DNA of 64,000 nt. It comes from B18-G4 sp032250805. GTDB taxonomy: Bacteria > Bacteroidota > Bacteroidia > Bacteroidales > B18-G4. The DNA lies in NCBI GenBank assembly GCA_032250805.1, contig JAVVEM010000011.1, forward strand, positions 1 to 64,000, read 5' to 3'. This document shows, one piece after another, positions 42,007 through 51,185 of this stretch. The first letter of the stretch is position 1; each line of letters starts with the position of its first letter. The notes under the pieces were generated by a model. It was not told the DNA's origin, ran no database searches, and saw only the letters and a program-made list of their open reading frames with translations. The translations under genes and the position numbers were made by a program.

Positions 42007-44286
42007 TTACTCCCCTTCCCCAGCCGGGTAATCATGCTCCACAATAAAATCGCGCTGCGATTTTAGCAGGTTAATGGTGTGAAAGAGGATCGATTTCATT
42101 TCGCTCAGAATGCCCAGGTACATCAGGCTGTTTTTTGTGCCTGCTTCATGGTTCTTGATGCGCTTGATCTGCATTTTGTTCACATGGTCAATAAGTTTGA
42201 TGATCTCTGCCTGCACTTTAAGGATGTTGTCGATCTCTGTAAATCGTTGGTCGTGTATACAATCGAGTATTTCTTTATAAAGCCCCGAAACCTTCATATT
42301 CAACTGGTTTAATTCCTCAACCTGGTCGGGCAGGAGCCCCTTATGATTGTTATCGACATGCGTTGTTGCTGATTTAGCAATGAAATATACCGAACGCGTG
42401 ATCTCCCTCAGGAAATCAAGGACCTGAACATAGAAGTGACCTGTATCGATTGAATCTTCCTCGAATTTATCAATGGTAATGTGCACATTATCCTTGAGGT
42501 ATTTCGCTTTCTTATTCAGCTCGGAAGCCTGCCGGCTTTTCTTTCTCAGCTTTTTCAGGTCTTCATTTGCAAGTCCCTTGATCACTGAAAAGAATGTGCT
42601 GGGCACTTCAGCGAGTATTTCGGCGACAGTGTTGGAATATTTGCTAACGATGTTATCTCCGTTGATCTTTTCTTCCGCATCAACGCTGTTGTCTCGTTCT
42701 GATTTCCTGGCTTCTCTTTTTTTATGAACGGCATGGGTTCTGAAAACCACGAAGGCCGCAAACAGGATCATGATAATCACAGCCGGCATCTTGCCATAGA
42801 ATATAACAACTGCTATGATAAAAGCCACTGTAAAAGCCGATAAAGCGGTTAAAAACCAACCTCCTATCACCGATATCACTCCCGTGACCCTGTATACGGC
42901 CGATTCCCTGCCCCATGCGCCGTCGGCCAGCGAGGTACCCATGGCTACCATAAATGTTACATATGTAGTTGAAAGGGGTAGTTTTAGCGAGGTTCCGAAG
43001 GCGATCAGGATACTCGCCACCACGAGGTTAACTGATGCCCGCATCATATCAAATGAAATGGCATCTTTTTTCTGCTGCTTGATGTTGCTTTCCTTCACCT
43101 TCTCGAGGTCGAAACGCTTATCCATCTTCTCCTTAATACCATTGGGAATGACATAATTAATGCCTTTTGCCACGGTTCTGGTTTGCCTTACAAGCACCCT
43201 CGAAAATAATGTTGAACTGAAGCGCTCGCTTCCTTCACCCTGCCGGCTAAGATCGAGTGAGGTTGTCACCACCGACCTTGCCTTTTTCGATTTGTACAAG
43301 GTAACCACCATGATTAACCCGGCAATGAGCAGCAGGTAGGTGTCGGTTTTTATCTGGCCTGACAGAGCTGTCATCAGGAAGTTGTCGGCTGCTGCTCCCG
43401 AGCGCTGAAATTCGAGAAAGGACTCGTATCCCGCCAGGGGAACCCCGATAAAGTTAACGAGGTCGTTTCCGGCAAAAGCCATGGCAAGGGCAAATGTGCC
43501 AACAAGCACAATAACTTTAAGGATATCAAATTTTTTGTAGATAAGTGAGATAATCTGCAAAAAGACTGTCCAGAAAATAAAGCTGGCAACGACAATGGCA
43601 AGGGTATTCATTTCGATCCAATCTTTGGCATTATCTGTCATGAATGAAGCCCCTTTGGAACCTTTTATAAGCATAAAGTATATGATCACGGTAATAGCAA
43701 TGCCTCCCCACAGGGCACCGTAATACTTCATGTTTTTCTTATAGTTGAAAGTAAAAGCCAGGCGGGCAATATATTGCACGAAAGCCCCTATGGTAAATGC
43801 AATGATCACCGATAACAATATACCAGTGATGATGGCCAGTGCTTTTTCAGAGTTGATATAACGGCCAAGTTCTGCCAGTGTTTCGCTGGCAGCATAGATT
43901 TTAATCATCGATATGGCGACAGCTCCCCCCAGGAGCTCAAAAACTATTGAAACTGTTGTGGATGTTGGCAGTCCGAATGTGTTAAAGGCATCCAGCAGGA
44001 TAACATCCGTGATCATTACCGCAAGGAATATGATCATGATCTCGGAAAAGTAGAACTCGCCGGGGTGAAAGATCCCTTTTCTTGCTACTTCCATCAGTCC
44101 GCTCGAAAAGGTTGCGCCAACCAGCACACCTAATGCTGCAATCAGCATAATAACCTTAAATGGTGCGGCTTTTGCTCCAATGGCCGAATTAAGGAAGTTC
44201 ACTGCATCATTGCTTACACCAACCACCAGATCGGATATGGCAAGTGCAAAAAGAACGATAACAAGGATCAGGTAAAATGTTTCCAT
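42007..44286 (-). CDS. PiT family phosphate transporter with C-terminal DUF47 domain
   Basis: A 759-residue inner-membrane protein. The PiT signature VSNDAVNFLNSAIG lies near the N-terminus, with the repeat AGNDLVNFIG later, and about 10-12 TM helices span residues 1-510. The last 210 residues form a helical PhoU-like (DUF47) domain, usually encoded as a separate protein beside pit genes. Fused here, it may gate the transporter. It takes up phosphate with H+ or Na+. The gene is divergent from the porin gene, behind a strong -7 element, and ends at the heptamer repeat. Confidence 0.9.
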   Translation of the reverse strand: METFYLILVIVLFALAISDLVVGVSNDAVNFLNSAIGAKAAPFKVIMLIAALGVLVGATFSSGLMEVARKGIFHPGEFYFSEIMIIFLAVMITDVILLDAFNTFGLPTSTTVSIVFELLGGAVAISMIKIYAASETLAELGRYINSEKALAIITGILLSVIIAFTIGAFVQYIARLAFTFNYKKNMKYYGALWGGIAITVIIYFMLIKGSKGASFMTDNAKDWIEMNTLAIVVASFIFWTVFLQIISLIYKKFDILKVIVLVGTFALAMAFAGNDLVNFIGVPLAGYESFLEFQRSGAAADNFLMTALSGQIKTDTYLLLIAGLIMVVTLYKSKKARSVVTTSLDLSRQGEGSERFSSTLFSRVLVRQTRTVAKGINYVIPNGIKEKMDKRFDLEKVKESNIKQQKKDAISFDMMRASVNLVVASILIAFGTSLKLPLSTTYVTFMVAMGTSLADGAWGRESAVYRVTGVISVIGGWFLTALSAFTVAFIIAVVIFYGKMPAVIIMILFAAFVVFRTHAVHKKREARKSERDNSVDAEEKINGDNIVSKYSNTVAEILAEVPSTFFSVIKGLANEDLKKLRKKSRQASELNKKAKYLKDNVHITIDKFEEDSIDTGHFYVQVLDFLREITRSVYFIAKSATTHVDNNHKGLLPDQVEELNQLNMKVSGLYKEILDCIHDQRFTEIDNILKVQAEIIKLIDHVNKMQIKRIKNHEAGTKNSLMYLGILSEMKSILFHTINLLKSQRDFIVEHDYPAGEGE

Positions 44287-44305
44287 CAGGTTTTGTTTGG
44301 TTCGG

Positions 44306-44313
44306 CAAAAATA
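44306..44313 (-). promoter_or_regulatory. -7 element of the phosphate transporter gene
   Basis: On the minus strand TATTTTTG (44313-44306) matches TAnnTTTG, 19 nt before the ATG at 44286, implying a leader of about a dozen bases. The adjacent TTAATTTATTGTTAACTTTAA-like AT-rich tract (near 44348) may hold a regulator site shared with the divergent porin gene. Confidence 0.5.
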
Positions 44314-44451
44314 GCCACTCTGATCAACAGCATTGAGGGGCCAATGTTAATTTATTGTTAACTTTAATTAAGACGCTTATGGTTGGCATATTAAAATTTT
44401 GTTCATTTTTGGCTTTCAATGATAAAAATATAAATCAACCTACTACGGAAT

Positions 44452-45462
44452 ATGAAAAAGTATTATTTCTTTTCCACAATCTACGTTCTGTTGTTAATAT
44501 CTTTTAATTCATTTTCACAGGATATAGATACAGAGGAGTTTACGCCTCATGGAAAACCCATCATAAAAATTTTTACAAATATTCACTCAGGGCTTTCGGA
44601 GAATAACGATGATGCAGGTTTTGAAATACGCAGGGCATACTTCGGATATCGGTATCATTTATCGGATAACTTTGAGATCGGCTTAACACTCGATATTGGT
44701 AGCCCCAACGATGCTTCTGAATATTCGCTGCTGCGCCGCTTTGCTTATTTTAAAAATGCATATTTAAAATATACATGGAATAAATTAACTACACAGTTTG
44801 GGATTGTTGGTGTATATGAATTCGACATACAGGAAGATTACTGGGCTCATCGCTACATTTCTAAATCATTTATGGACGAATACGATTTTGGTCCAAGTGC
44901 CGACCTTGGTTGGAATATTGCATATCGCTTCAACGATTTTGTCAGCGCTGACTTCGGTTTATACAATGGCGAGGGATATACCAAACTACAGGCCGACAAT
45001 GCGTTTAAGGCAGGATTTGGGGTTTCCGTGTTTCCGCTAAAAGGTTTCATCGTGAGGATATATGGCGATATGATCGAGAAAGGCGTTTACCAGCAAACGA
45101 TTGCCGGTTTCATTGGATATAAGTTTAAGGATAAATTTATTGGCGGTGCCGAGTATAATTACCAATTTAACTATAATTATTCCGATGGCCAGGATAGATA
45201 TGGATTTTCGGTTTATGGCTCATATTATTTGGATGAACAATGGCAGCTGTTTGCCCGTTTCGATCAGGTTTATTCCAATATACCTGACAACTTTAACCAG
45301 CCCTGGGACCTTGAACAGGACGGTAGTACCATTACCGGCGGAATTGAATATTCGCCCATTAAACAGGTGAAAATTGCTGCCAATTACCAGGACTGGACCC
45401 CATATGCCAGGAATCTTGCGAATGAAGCATACATTTATTTGAATTTTGAATATAAACTATAA
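44452..45462 (+). CDS. Outer-membrane beta-barrel porin, phosphate-selective type
   Basis: A 336-residue protein with a signal peptide (MKKYYFFSTIYVLLLISFNSFS). The rest is a run of alternating polar/aromatic beta strands ending in NFEYKL, as expected for a barrel. FEIRRAYFGYRYHLSDNFEI and the later repeats are like the phosphate-selective porin (OprP/OprO) fold. It is adjacent to and divergent from the PiT gene, which fits phosphate entry across the outer membrane. It is followed closely by the beta-helix lipoprotein gene. Assignment to the porin class is good; phosphate selectivity is inferred from fold and context. Confidence 0.75.
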   Translation: MKKYYFFSTIYVLLLISFNSFSQDIDTEEFTPHGKPIIKIFTNIHSGLSENNDDAGFEIRRAYFGYRYHLSDNFEIGLTLDIGSPNDASEYSLLRRFAYFKNAYLKYTWNKLTTQFGIVGVYEFDIQEDYWAHRYISKSFMDEYDFGPSADLGWNIAYRFNDFVSADFGLYNGEGYTKLQADNAFKAGFGVSVFPLKGFIVRIYGDMIEKGVYQQTIAGFIGYKFKDKFIGGAEYNYQFNYNYSDGQDRYGFSVYGSYYLDEQWQLFARFDQVYSNIPDNFNQPWDLEQDGSTITGGIEYSPIKQVKIAANYQDWTPYARNLANEAYIYLNFEYKL

Positions 45463-45478
45463 TTTTCAACACATCATC

Positions 45479-46846
45479 ATGATGAAATTAATATACAACA
45501 GAATGTTTTGCGTATTGATCAGCTTACTATTGCTTATCATAATTTCAGCTTCGTGCCGCAAAAGCAATTATGAGATAAAAGAGGGCATTGTAACGATCAA
45601 CGACCAGGGTGAAGGAACTGGTACGGTTACCTGGACAAGCGACAGATCGTATTTGCTTGAGGGCTTTGTTTTTGTAAACGATGCCCAGGTGCTGACCATC
45701 GAGGCGGGAACGGTTATTCGTGCCAAAACCGGTCAGGGTTCAGCCGCCAGTGCCCTGATCGTTGCGCGTGGAGGAAAGATCATTGCCCGGGGAAACTCTG
45801 ACGAGCCCATTATTTTTACAGTTGAAGATGATGATCTGCAAGGATCCGTTCCGGTCGATGCACAGGGATTATGGGGCGGCCTCATCATTTTGGGCGCAGC
45901 TCCGCTGAATCTCTCCCTGGGTGAAAGTCATATTGAAGGGATACCATTCACCGAACCAAGAGGTGAGTATGGAGGGCAGAACCCCCAGGATGATTCAGGG
46001 GTTTTGCAGTATGTATCCATCAGGCACGCTGGAACAAATATTGGTGAAGGGAATGAAATCAATGGTTTAACCCTCGGAGCAGTGGGCAGCTCAACAATCA
46101 TTGATCATGTGGAAGTGATCTCATGTGCCGATGACGCTTTTGAATTTTTTGGTGGTGAAGTCAATTGCAAATATCTTGTTGCGGCGTTTTGTGGTGATGA
46201 TGCTTTTGATTTCGACCTGGGATACCGGGGCAAAGGACAATATTATCTTGCCATACAGGATGCCGGCGAAGGGGATAAGATAATTGAATGTACCGGAGGA
46301 GTGGATCCTGTTACAGGCCAGCCCTATACCATGCCGCTGATCTATAATGCCACATTCATTGGAAGGGGCACTGGTCCAGGTAAGAAAATAATGGAATTTT
46401 CGCTCAATGGAGCGGGGACTGTTGCAAATTCGGTGATGGTTTTGCAGGATAGGGGATGTTTGGTCGAATACGTTGAGGGCAGCCTTGATTCGTACTGGCA
46501 ATTCGGGAATGAAAACCTCCAAATCGCCAACAATGTGTTTTATAATATAGGAAACCAGTCAGTGGATGATATTTTTGGTGTTTATGCTGCGGGCGGGGTT
46601 GATGTAGGCCAACAAAATGATGTCTTCAGGGCATATTTTGCTGCTGCCGAAAATATGATTGCTGATCCTGGTGTGACCCGCATCAATGACAAATATAAAC
46701 TCATTCCTGATGCGAATGTTTTTGATGAGTTGGCCGCTTATCCCGATCCCTGGTTTGAAAATGTGAATTATAAGGGTGCTTTTTATACTTATCAGTGGAT
46801 GGCCGGCTGGACGGATCTGTATGAAACAGGATTAATACTTGATTAA
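45479..46846 (+). CDS. Beta-helix lipoprotein linked to phosphate genes
   Basis: A 455-residue protein from the ATG pair at 45479/45482; an upstream TTG at 45446 would overlap the porin gene. It has a lipoprotein signal (MFCVLISLLLLIIISASC). The body looks like a right-handed parallel beta-helix: repeated short strands such as GGKIIARGNSDEPIIFTVED, VLQYVSIRHAG and STIIDHVEVISC. It begins 16 nt after the porin stop, so the two are likely co-transcribed. The family has no known activity; a surface polymer- or phosphate-binding role is only inferred from context. Confidence 0.7.
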   Translation: MMKLIYNRMFCVLISLLLLIIISASCRKSNYEIKEGIVTINDQGEGTGTVTWTSDRSYLLEGFVFVNDAQVLTIEAGTVIRAKTGQGSAASALIVARGGKIIARGNSDEPIIFTVEDDDLQGSVPVDAQGLWGGLIILGAAPLNLSLGESHIEGIPFTEPRGEYGGQNPQDDSGVLQYVSIRHAGTNIGEGNEINGLTLGAVGSSTIIDHVEVISCADDAFEFFGGEVNCKYLVAAFCGDDAFDFDLGYRGKGQYYLAIQDAGEGDKIIECTGGVDPVTGQPYTMPLIYNATFIGRGTGPGKKIMEFSLNGAGTVANSVMVLQDRGCLVEYVEGSLDSYWQFGNENLQIANNVFYNIGNQSVDDIFGVYAAGGVDVGQQNDVFRAYFAAAENMIADPGVTRINDKYKLIPDANVFDELAAYPDPWFENVNYKGAFYTYQWMAGWTDLYETGLILD

Positions 46847-46860
46847 TAAACTAAGGCTGT

Positions 46861-48552
46861 TTATTTTGATAGTGCCTCCGAAACGTTAATGACATGGTCG
46901 CCAATGCGCTCGCAATGATGCACCAGATCAGTAAACACAGTAGCTGTTTTGTGGGTATACTTTCCCTGTTTTATGCTTTCAATACTCTTTGTCTTTAATG
47001 TGTCTCTCAGGCTGTTGATCTTATTTTCCAATTCAGATGCCTGAGCAAGGTCGGGTTTCTCTTTACTGACATTTTCTGACATTACCAGCAATGCCGATTG
47101 TATGAGTGAGAACATATGGTCGAGGTCGTCCCTGATCTCCTGTATAAAATAAATACCTTCTTTGTTTTTCAGGTATATACCCGTGGCCATTTTACGACAC
47201 GAATCACCGATGCTTTCCATGTCGTCAATAATTTTTAACATGGTCCTCACCTGTTCTGTTCCCCGGTGGCTGAGTTTGCTCTCCGAAACCTTTGTCAGAT
47301 AGTCGCTGATCTCCTTTTCGATCCTGTCGGTGATACGCTCATATTTTGTGATCTTTTTGTATGTCTTTTCATATTGCGGTTCATCCCACTCGATCATCAG
47401 GGCCGGAACGAGGTTAAATAATTTTACTATCAGGCTGGCCATTACCATGATCTCTTTTTTAGCCTGTATGAGCGATAATTCGGAGGTGGAAAGATAGGAC
47501 GACCCGATATGCACCAGCCTGAACTTTTCGCGTCGTTTTAGCTTGCTGCCCGGAATGATCTTTTTAAGCAGGCGTTCGCTGGCCGGAAGCAGGCTTAAAA
47601 ACAATATGGTATTGAGAATATTAAAGCCCGTATGGAATATTGCCAGTCCAAATGGAATTGATTCAGGGTCATTCGCAATGGAATGGCCGGTTGTTTGAAC
47701 CATAAAATAATCGATTGCACGGGTCAGGAACCCAAACAGGATCAATGCCCAAATGATGCCGGTAAAATTAAAAAGAACATGAAAGAGCGCGGAGCGTTTG
47801 GCCGATCGATTGGCAACAAGGGCAGCAATGTTGGCTGTAATCGTTGTGCCGAGGTTTTCGCCAAGAACCATGGCGGCTGCTATATCAAATGAAATCCAAC
47901 CATCAACGGCAAGTACAAAAGTGAGTGCCATCACCGCACTGGACGATTGGAAAATAATGGTGAGAAGAAAGCCTATGCCAACGAACAACAGCACCGACAG
48001 GAAACCATAGTGGACAAGGTTTTTAAAATGTTGCACGAACATACTGCTTTCGTCAACCATAGGGATGTTTGACTTTAGAAATTGCAGCCCCATGAACAAT
48101 ATCGCAAACCCGATGATAAATTCGGCCCAGGAACGTTGCATATTATTCCCCGAAAAGAATAAGGGCAGGCTTAAGGCCACCAGTGGCAAAACAATGCTTG
48201 TAATATTAAATGTTTGCCCAAAGCCCAGCAGTACGATGATCCAGGCTGTGATGGTTGTTCCGATATTGGCGCCCATGATCAGGCTGAAGGAGCGCCTGAG
48301 GGATATGAGCCCTGCATTTACAAAACTTATCAGCATGACGGTGGTGGCTGATGAGGATTGTATGGCGCCGGTGATGGATAAGCCTGCCATCACCCCCCTG
48401 AAGTCGTTGGAAGTGATGGTAGATAATATCCTGCGCATGCGGATGCCGGCAACTTTTTGAAGCGATTCGCTCATCAGGATCATTCCAAAAAGAAAGATCC
48501 CCAGCGAACCAATAATGGTTAATATCGTGATAATGATGTTGAAGGCGTTCAT
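46861..48552 (-). CDS. Na/Pi cotransporter family protein with PhoU-like domain
   Basis: A 563-residue protein from ATG 48552 (a TTG four codons upstream is unlikely). Two inverted transport repeats carry the QSSSA motif (QSSSATTVMLISFVNAG and QSSSAVMALTFVLAV) typical of NptA/Na-Pi II transporters, within about eight TM helices. The C-terminal 200 residues are helical with a PhoU-like fold. It could move phosphate with sodium in either direction. It is convergent with the beta-helix lipoprotein gene and divergent from the PPK2 gene. Known relatives include phosphate exporters, so direction is uncertain. Confidence 0.88.
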   Translation of the reverse strand: MNAFNIIITILTIIGSLGIFLFGMILMSESLQKVAGIRMRRILSTITSNDFRGVMAGLSITGAIQSSSATTVMLISFVNAGLISLRRSFSLIMGANIGTTITAWIIVLLGFGQTFNITSIVLPLVALSLPLFFSGNNMQRSWAEFIIGFAILFMGLQFLKSNIPMVDESSMFVQHFKNLVHYGFLSVLLFVGIGFLLTIIFQSSSAVMALTFVLAVDGWISFDIAAAMVLGENLGTTITANIAALVANRSAKRSALFHVLFNFTGIIWALILFGFLTRAIDYFMVQTTGHSIANDPESIPFGLAIFHTGFNILNTILFLSLLPASERLLKKIIPGSKLKRREKFRLVHIGSSYLSTSELSLIQAKKEIMVMASLIVKLFNLVPALMIEWDEPQYEKTYKKITKYERITDRIEKEISDYLTKVSESKLSHRGTEQVRTMLKIIDDMESIGDSCRKMATGIYLKNKEGIYFIQEIRDDLDHMFSLIQSALLVMSENVSKEKPDLAQASELENKINSLRDTLKTKSIESIKQGKYTHKTATVFTDLVHHCERIGDHVINVSEALSK

Positions 48553-48561
48553 GGTTGACTG

Positions 48562-48569
48562 CAAAGGTA
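48562..48569 (-). promoter_or_regulatory. -7 element of the Na/Pi transporter gene
   Basis: On the minus strand TACCTTTG (48569-48562) matches TAnnTTTG, only 9 nt before the ATG at 48552, so the transcript would be nearly leaderless. Confidence 0.45.
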
Positions 48570-48603
48570 TTAATTCCTGTAGAATTGTTTTTAAGTAAAA
48601 TCA

Positions 48604-48632
48604 TTGATGCTTGAATGATTTTTTTATATTTG
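48604..48632 (+). promoter_or_regulatory. Promoter of the PPK2 gene
   Basis: TTG at 48604-48606, an 18-nt spacer and TATATTTG at 48625-48632 give a good match to TTG-N17-23-TAnnTTTG. The -7 element ends 20 nt before the ATG at 48653. The divergent Na/Pi gene uses the other strand of the same 100-nt gap. Confidence 0.6.
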
Positions 48633-48652
48633 ACTCAACTATACGATTTCTC

Positions 48653-49456
48653 ATGGCTGATAAAAAGAACGCTAAACCTTCTAAATTATCCAACAGGGTT
48701 TACGAAGCTGAACTCCGTAAGCTGCAGATCGAATTGGTAAAATTGCAGGAATGGATCAGGCATAAAGGACTGAAAGTTGTGGTTGTTTTTGAGGGACGGG
48801 ATGCTGCCGGCAAGGGTGGCACGATCAAGCGAATCACCCAAACCCTGAACTCAAGAATATGCCGGGTTGTTGCCCTTGGCAATCCTACCGAAAAGGAAAA
48901 AACACAATGGTACTTTCAGCGGTATGTGCCCCACCTTCCGGCGGCCGGTGAAATGGTTCTTTTCGACCGCAGCTGGTACAACCGGGCCGGAGTTGAACGG
49001 GTGATGGGCTTTTGCAGCGACGATGAATACTGGGAGTTCCTTCGTTCATGCCCGCACTTTGAACACATGATCATTCATTCAGGCATCATTATGATAAAAT
49101 ACTGGTTTTCGGTAAGTGCCGAAGAACAGGAAAAACGTTTCCGCTCACGGCTAAAGGATCCTACCCGCCGCTGGAAGATCAGCCCCGTCGATCTGGCCAG
49201 TATGAGCAAGTGGGTTGAATATTCAAAAGCCAAGGATGAGATGTTTTTTTATACCGATACAAAGCACTCACCCTGGTGGGTAGTGGAAGCTGACGACAAA
49301 AAAAGGGCACGCCTGAATTGTATACATCACCTGCTAAGCATGATCCCATACGAAAAACTCGACAGGGAAGACCTGGAGTTGCCCGAACGTGTGATCAGTA
49401 AAGGTTATGTGAGGCCTCCCATTGAAGAGCAGACATTCGTGCCCGAGGTATACTGA
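48653..49456 (+). CDS. ppk2: Polyphosphate kinase 2
   Basis: A 267-residue protein from ATG 48653; an upstream TTG at 48611 lies before the promoter -7 element and is rejected. It has the PPK2 Walker A FEGRDAAGKGGTIKRI, Walker B region VLFDRSWYNRAGVERVMGF and DPTRRWKISPVD. PPK2 enzymes transfer phosphate between polyphosphate and nucleoside di- or monophosphates in the cytosol. Single-domain size suggests class I (GDP/ADP to GTP/ATP) or III. Context with three phosphate transport genes is consistent with polyphosphate storage or use. The class cannot be assigned by eye. Confidence 0.95.
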   Translation: MADKKNAKPSKLSNRVYEAELRKLQIELVKLQEWIRHKGLKVVVVFEGRDAAGKGGTIKRITQTLNSRICRVVALGNPTEKEKTQWYFQRYVPHLPAAGEMVLFDRSWYNRAGVERVMGFCSDDEYWEFLRSCPHFEHMIIHSGIIMIKYWFSVSAEEQEKRFRSRLKDPTRRWKISPVDLASMSKWVEYSKAKDEMFFYTDTKHSPWWVVEADDKKRARLNCIHHLLSMIPYEKLDREDLELPERVISKGYVRPPIEEQTFVPEVY

Positions 49457-49501
49457 GTTGGCTTGTAATATAGTCCGGACTTCCCGGCATCAGCCAGAAC
49501 C

Positions 49502-51184
49502 CTAACGACAATTCTGTTCAATTACCTGCGGAGCCACAACCGAGCCCAGACTATCGGCCTTATGCCAGTATTTGCAGGCTTCTTCTTTCATGCCGGCCAC
49601 ATAAAGCAGCCACGCTTTATTGTAATAGTTGTCGGCATAATCAGGATTAAGTTCGATGGCTTGATCAAAATCTTCCCGGGCCATCTCCCAGTATTTTTCA
49701 TTATAGCGTTGCAGGGTGCCGTATATCATTCCGCGGTTGCTGTATGCCAGCATATAGTCGGGGTTATATTTGATCACTGAGTCGTAATTGGCTACAGCCA
49801 TGCGGTAGTAGGTAAAGGCATTTTTGATCATTCCTTCATCGGATGCTGTTTGTCCTTGTGTGTATTTATTTTCGGCAATGCCCTGTTGCACATTGCCATG
49901 ATAAAAATGGGCCAGGGCTTTTCCAGGCCCGCTGGTGCTGAGATCCACTGCCCGCCCGAGAAGGATGTCGCTATCGATCCAGAATTTGGATTGCATATTG
50001 GAGATGTACATCAGAAATGCGCCATATAGGATCAGGATCGCTGTAAGCGAATGCCGTATGCTGTAATTGATATGTTTAGCCTGTAATAAGCGGTCGATCA
50101 GGATTCCTGCTACCAGAAATAATCCTATATAGGAGAGATAAGCATAACGGTCGGCAGCTACAAATATCCGCGACCAGAACAGGGGCAGGACAGGTGCCAC
50201 GGCAAAACTGAAAAATAGCAGTCCTGCAATGATCTTTTGTTGTTTGTTCCGGTAAAGGTAAATAAACCAGATAAGTGCCAGGGGGATGAAGGCACTCAGG
50301 TAGTAAATTACAGGGAGCCTGCCGCCAACAAGTTCGGGATACGCATAAATGCTGGAAAGCTTTATAGGGACTACAAATTTTATGAGGTAAAAAACATAGG
50401 TATGGCAAAGGATGAAAAAACGATCTGGCAGGGAATAGTCATATTGCAGCGCGCTGATATGCCCGTAGGTTTGGGCTGCATCTACGGTGATATAGCCGAA
50501 AATGACCGAAAAAAGCAAAAAAGGCAGTTTTTCGAACAGTAAACTGCTGCTCCATTTCCTGTTTCTGTAATAATCGATCAGCAATAATATGAAAGGAAAG
50601 CTTATAGCCAGTGATTTGGTAAACAGCGCCGCAAGGGCAAGAACCATGGTCAGCACTAACAAAAATACTTGCCTTTTTTCGATGTACCTGATATAAGTAA
50701 TCAAACCACCAATATAAAAGGCAGTGAAAAGCAGCGTACTTCGTGCCGAAATCCAGGCTACCGGTTCAACATTCATAGGGTGCACGGCAAATAGAAAGGC
50801 GCCAATACCCGCGATAAAGCGCTTTCGGGTGAGCCTGAGCAGGAATATCCAAATCAGGAAAATGTTTATGATATGCAGGAAAAGGTTGGTGGCATGATAT
50901 GCTACGGGCGATTCCTCTGCTGCAGCATAATTCATTGCAATGCTGAGCACGGCCAGCGGCTGGTACATGCCAAGATGGTAATCGGAAAAAATGTTGCCCG
51001 CGTTAAATTCCTGCACATCCTTGTTGGACAGGTATTCGGTGTCGTCCCATCCCAACAGGAATCCGTTGTTCAGGCTGGGGTTGAAGATCAGCAGTGCAGC
51101 AAGCATGATGAGCCCGGGCACGACGTATTGCAGGTAATTCCTGCTATTCTTTTCCTGTATCTTTTGCTTTTTTTTCAAAATCAA
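49502..51184 (-). CDS. Multi-pass membrane TPR protein, TMTC/PMT-like
   Basis: A 560-residue protein if translation starts at TTG 51184 (or TTG 51178), right after the GalM stop; a longer upstream frame overlaps GalM by 143 nt and is rejected. Residues about 20-400 hold roughly ten TM helices with GWDDTEYL and HATNLFLHIINIFLI, a pattern of the TMTC/PMT family of glycosyltransferase-like membrane proteins. The C-terminal 130 residues are TPR repeats (AYSNRGMIYGTLQRYN; NPDYADNYYNKAWLLY). The acidic loop DD could be catalytic. It may glycosylate exported proteins. Function unproven; the coupling to GalM is suggestive of sugar chemistry. Confidence 0.7.
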   Translation of the reverse strand: MILKKKQKIQEKNSRNYLQYVVPGLIMLAALLIFNPSLNNGFLLGWDDTEYLSNKDVQEFNAGNIFSDYHLGMYQPLAVLSIAMNYAAAEESPVAYHATNLFLHIINIFLIWIFLLRLTRKRFIAGIGAFLFAVHPMNVEPVAWISARSTLLFTAFYIGGLITYIRYIEKRQVFLLVLTMVLALAALFTKSLAISFPFILLLIDYYRNRKWSSSLLFEKLPFLLFSVIFGYITVDAAQTYGHISALQYDYSLPDRFFILCHTYVFYLIKFVVPIKLSSIYAYPELVGGRLPVIYYLSAFIPLALIWFIYLYRNKQQKIIAGLLFFSFAVAPVLPLFWSRIFVAADRYAYLSYIGLFLVAGILIDRLLQAKHINYSIRHSLTAILILYGAFLMYISNMQSKFWIDSDILLGRAVDLSTSGPGKALAHFYHGNVQQGIAENKYTQGQTASDEGMIKNAFTYYRMAVANYDSVIKYNPDYMLAYSNRGMIYGTLQRYNEKYWEMAREDFDQAIELNPDYADNYYNKAWLLYVAGMKEEACKYWHKADSLGSVVAPQVIEQNCR

Positions 51185-51185
51185 T

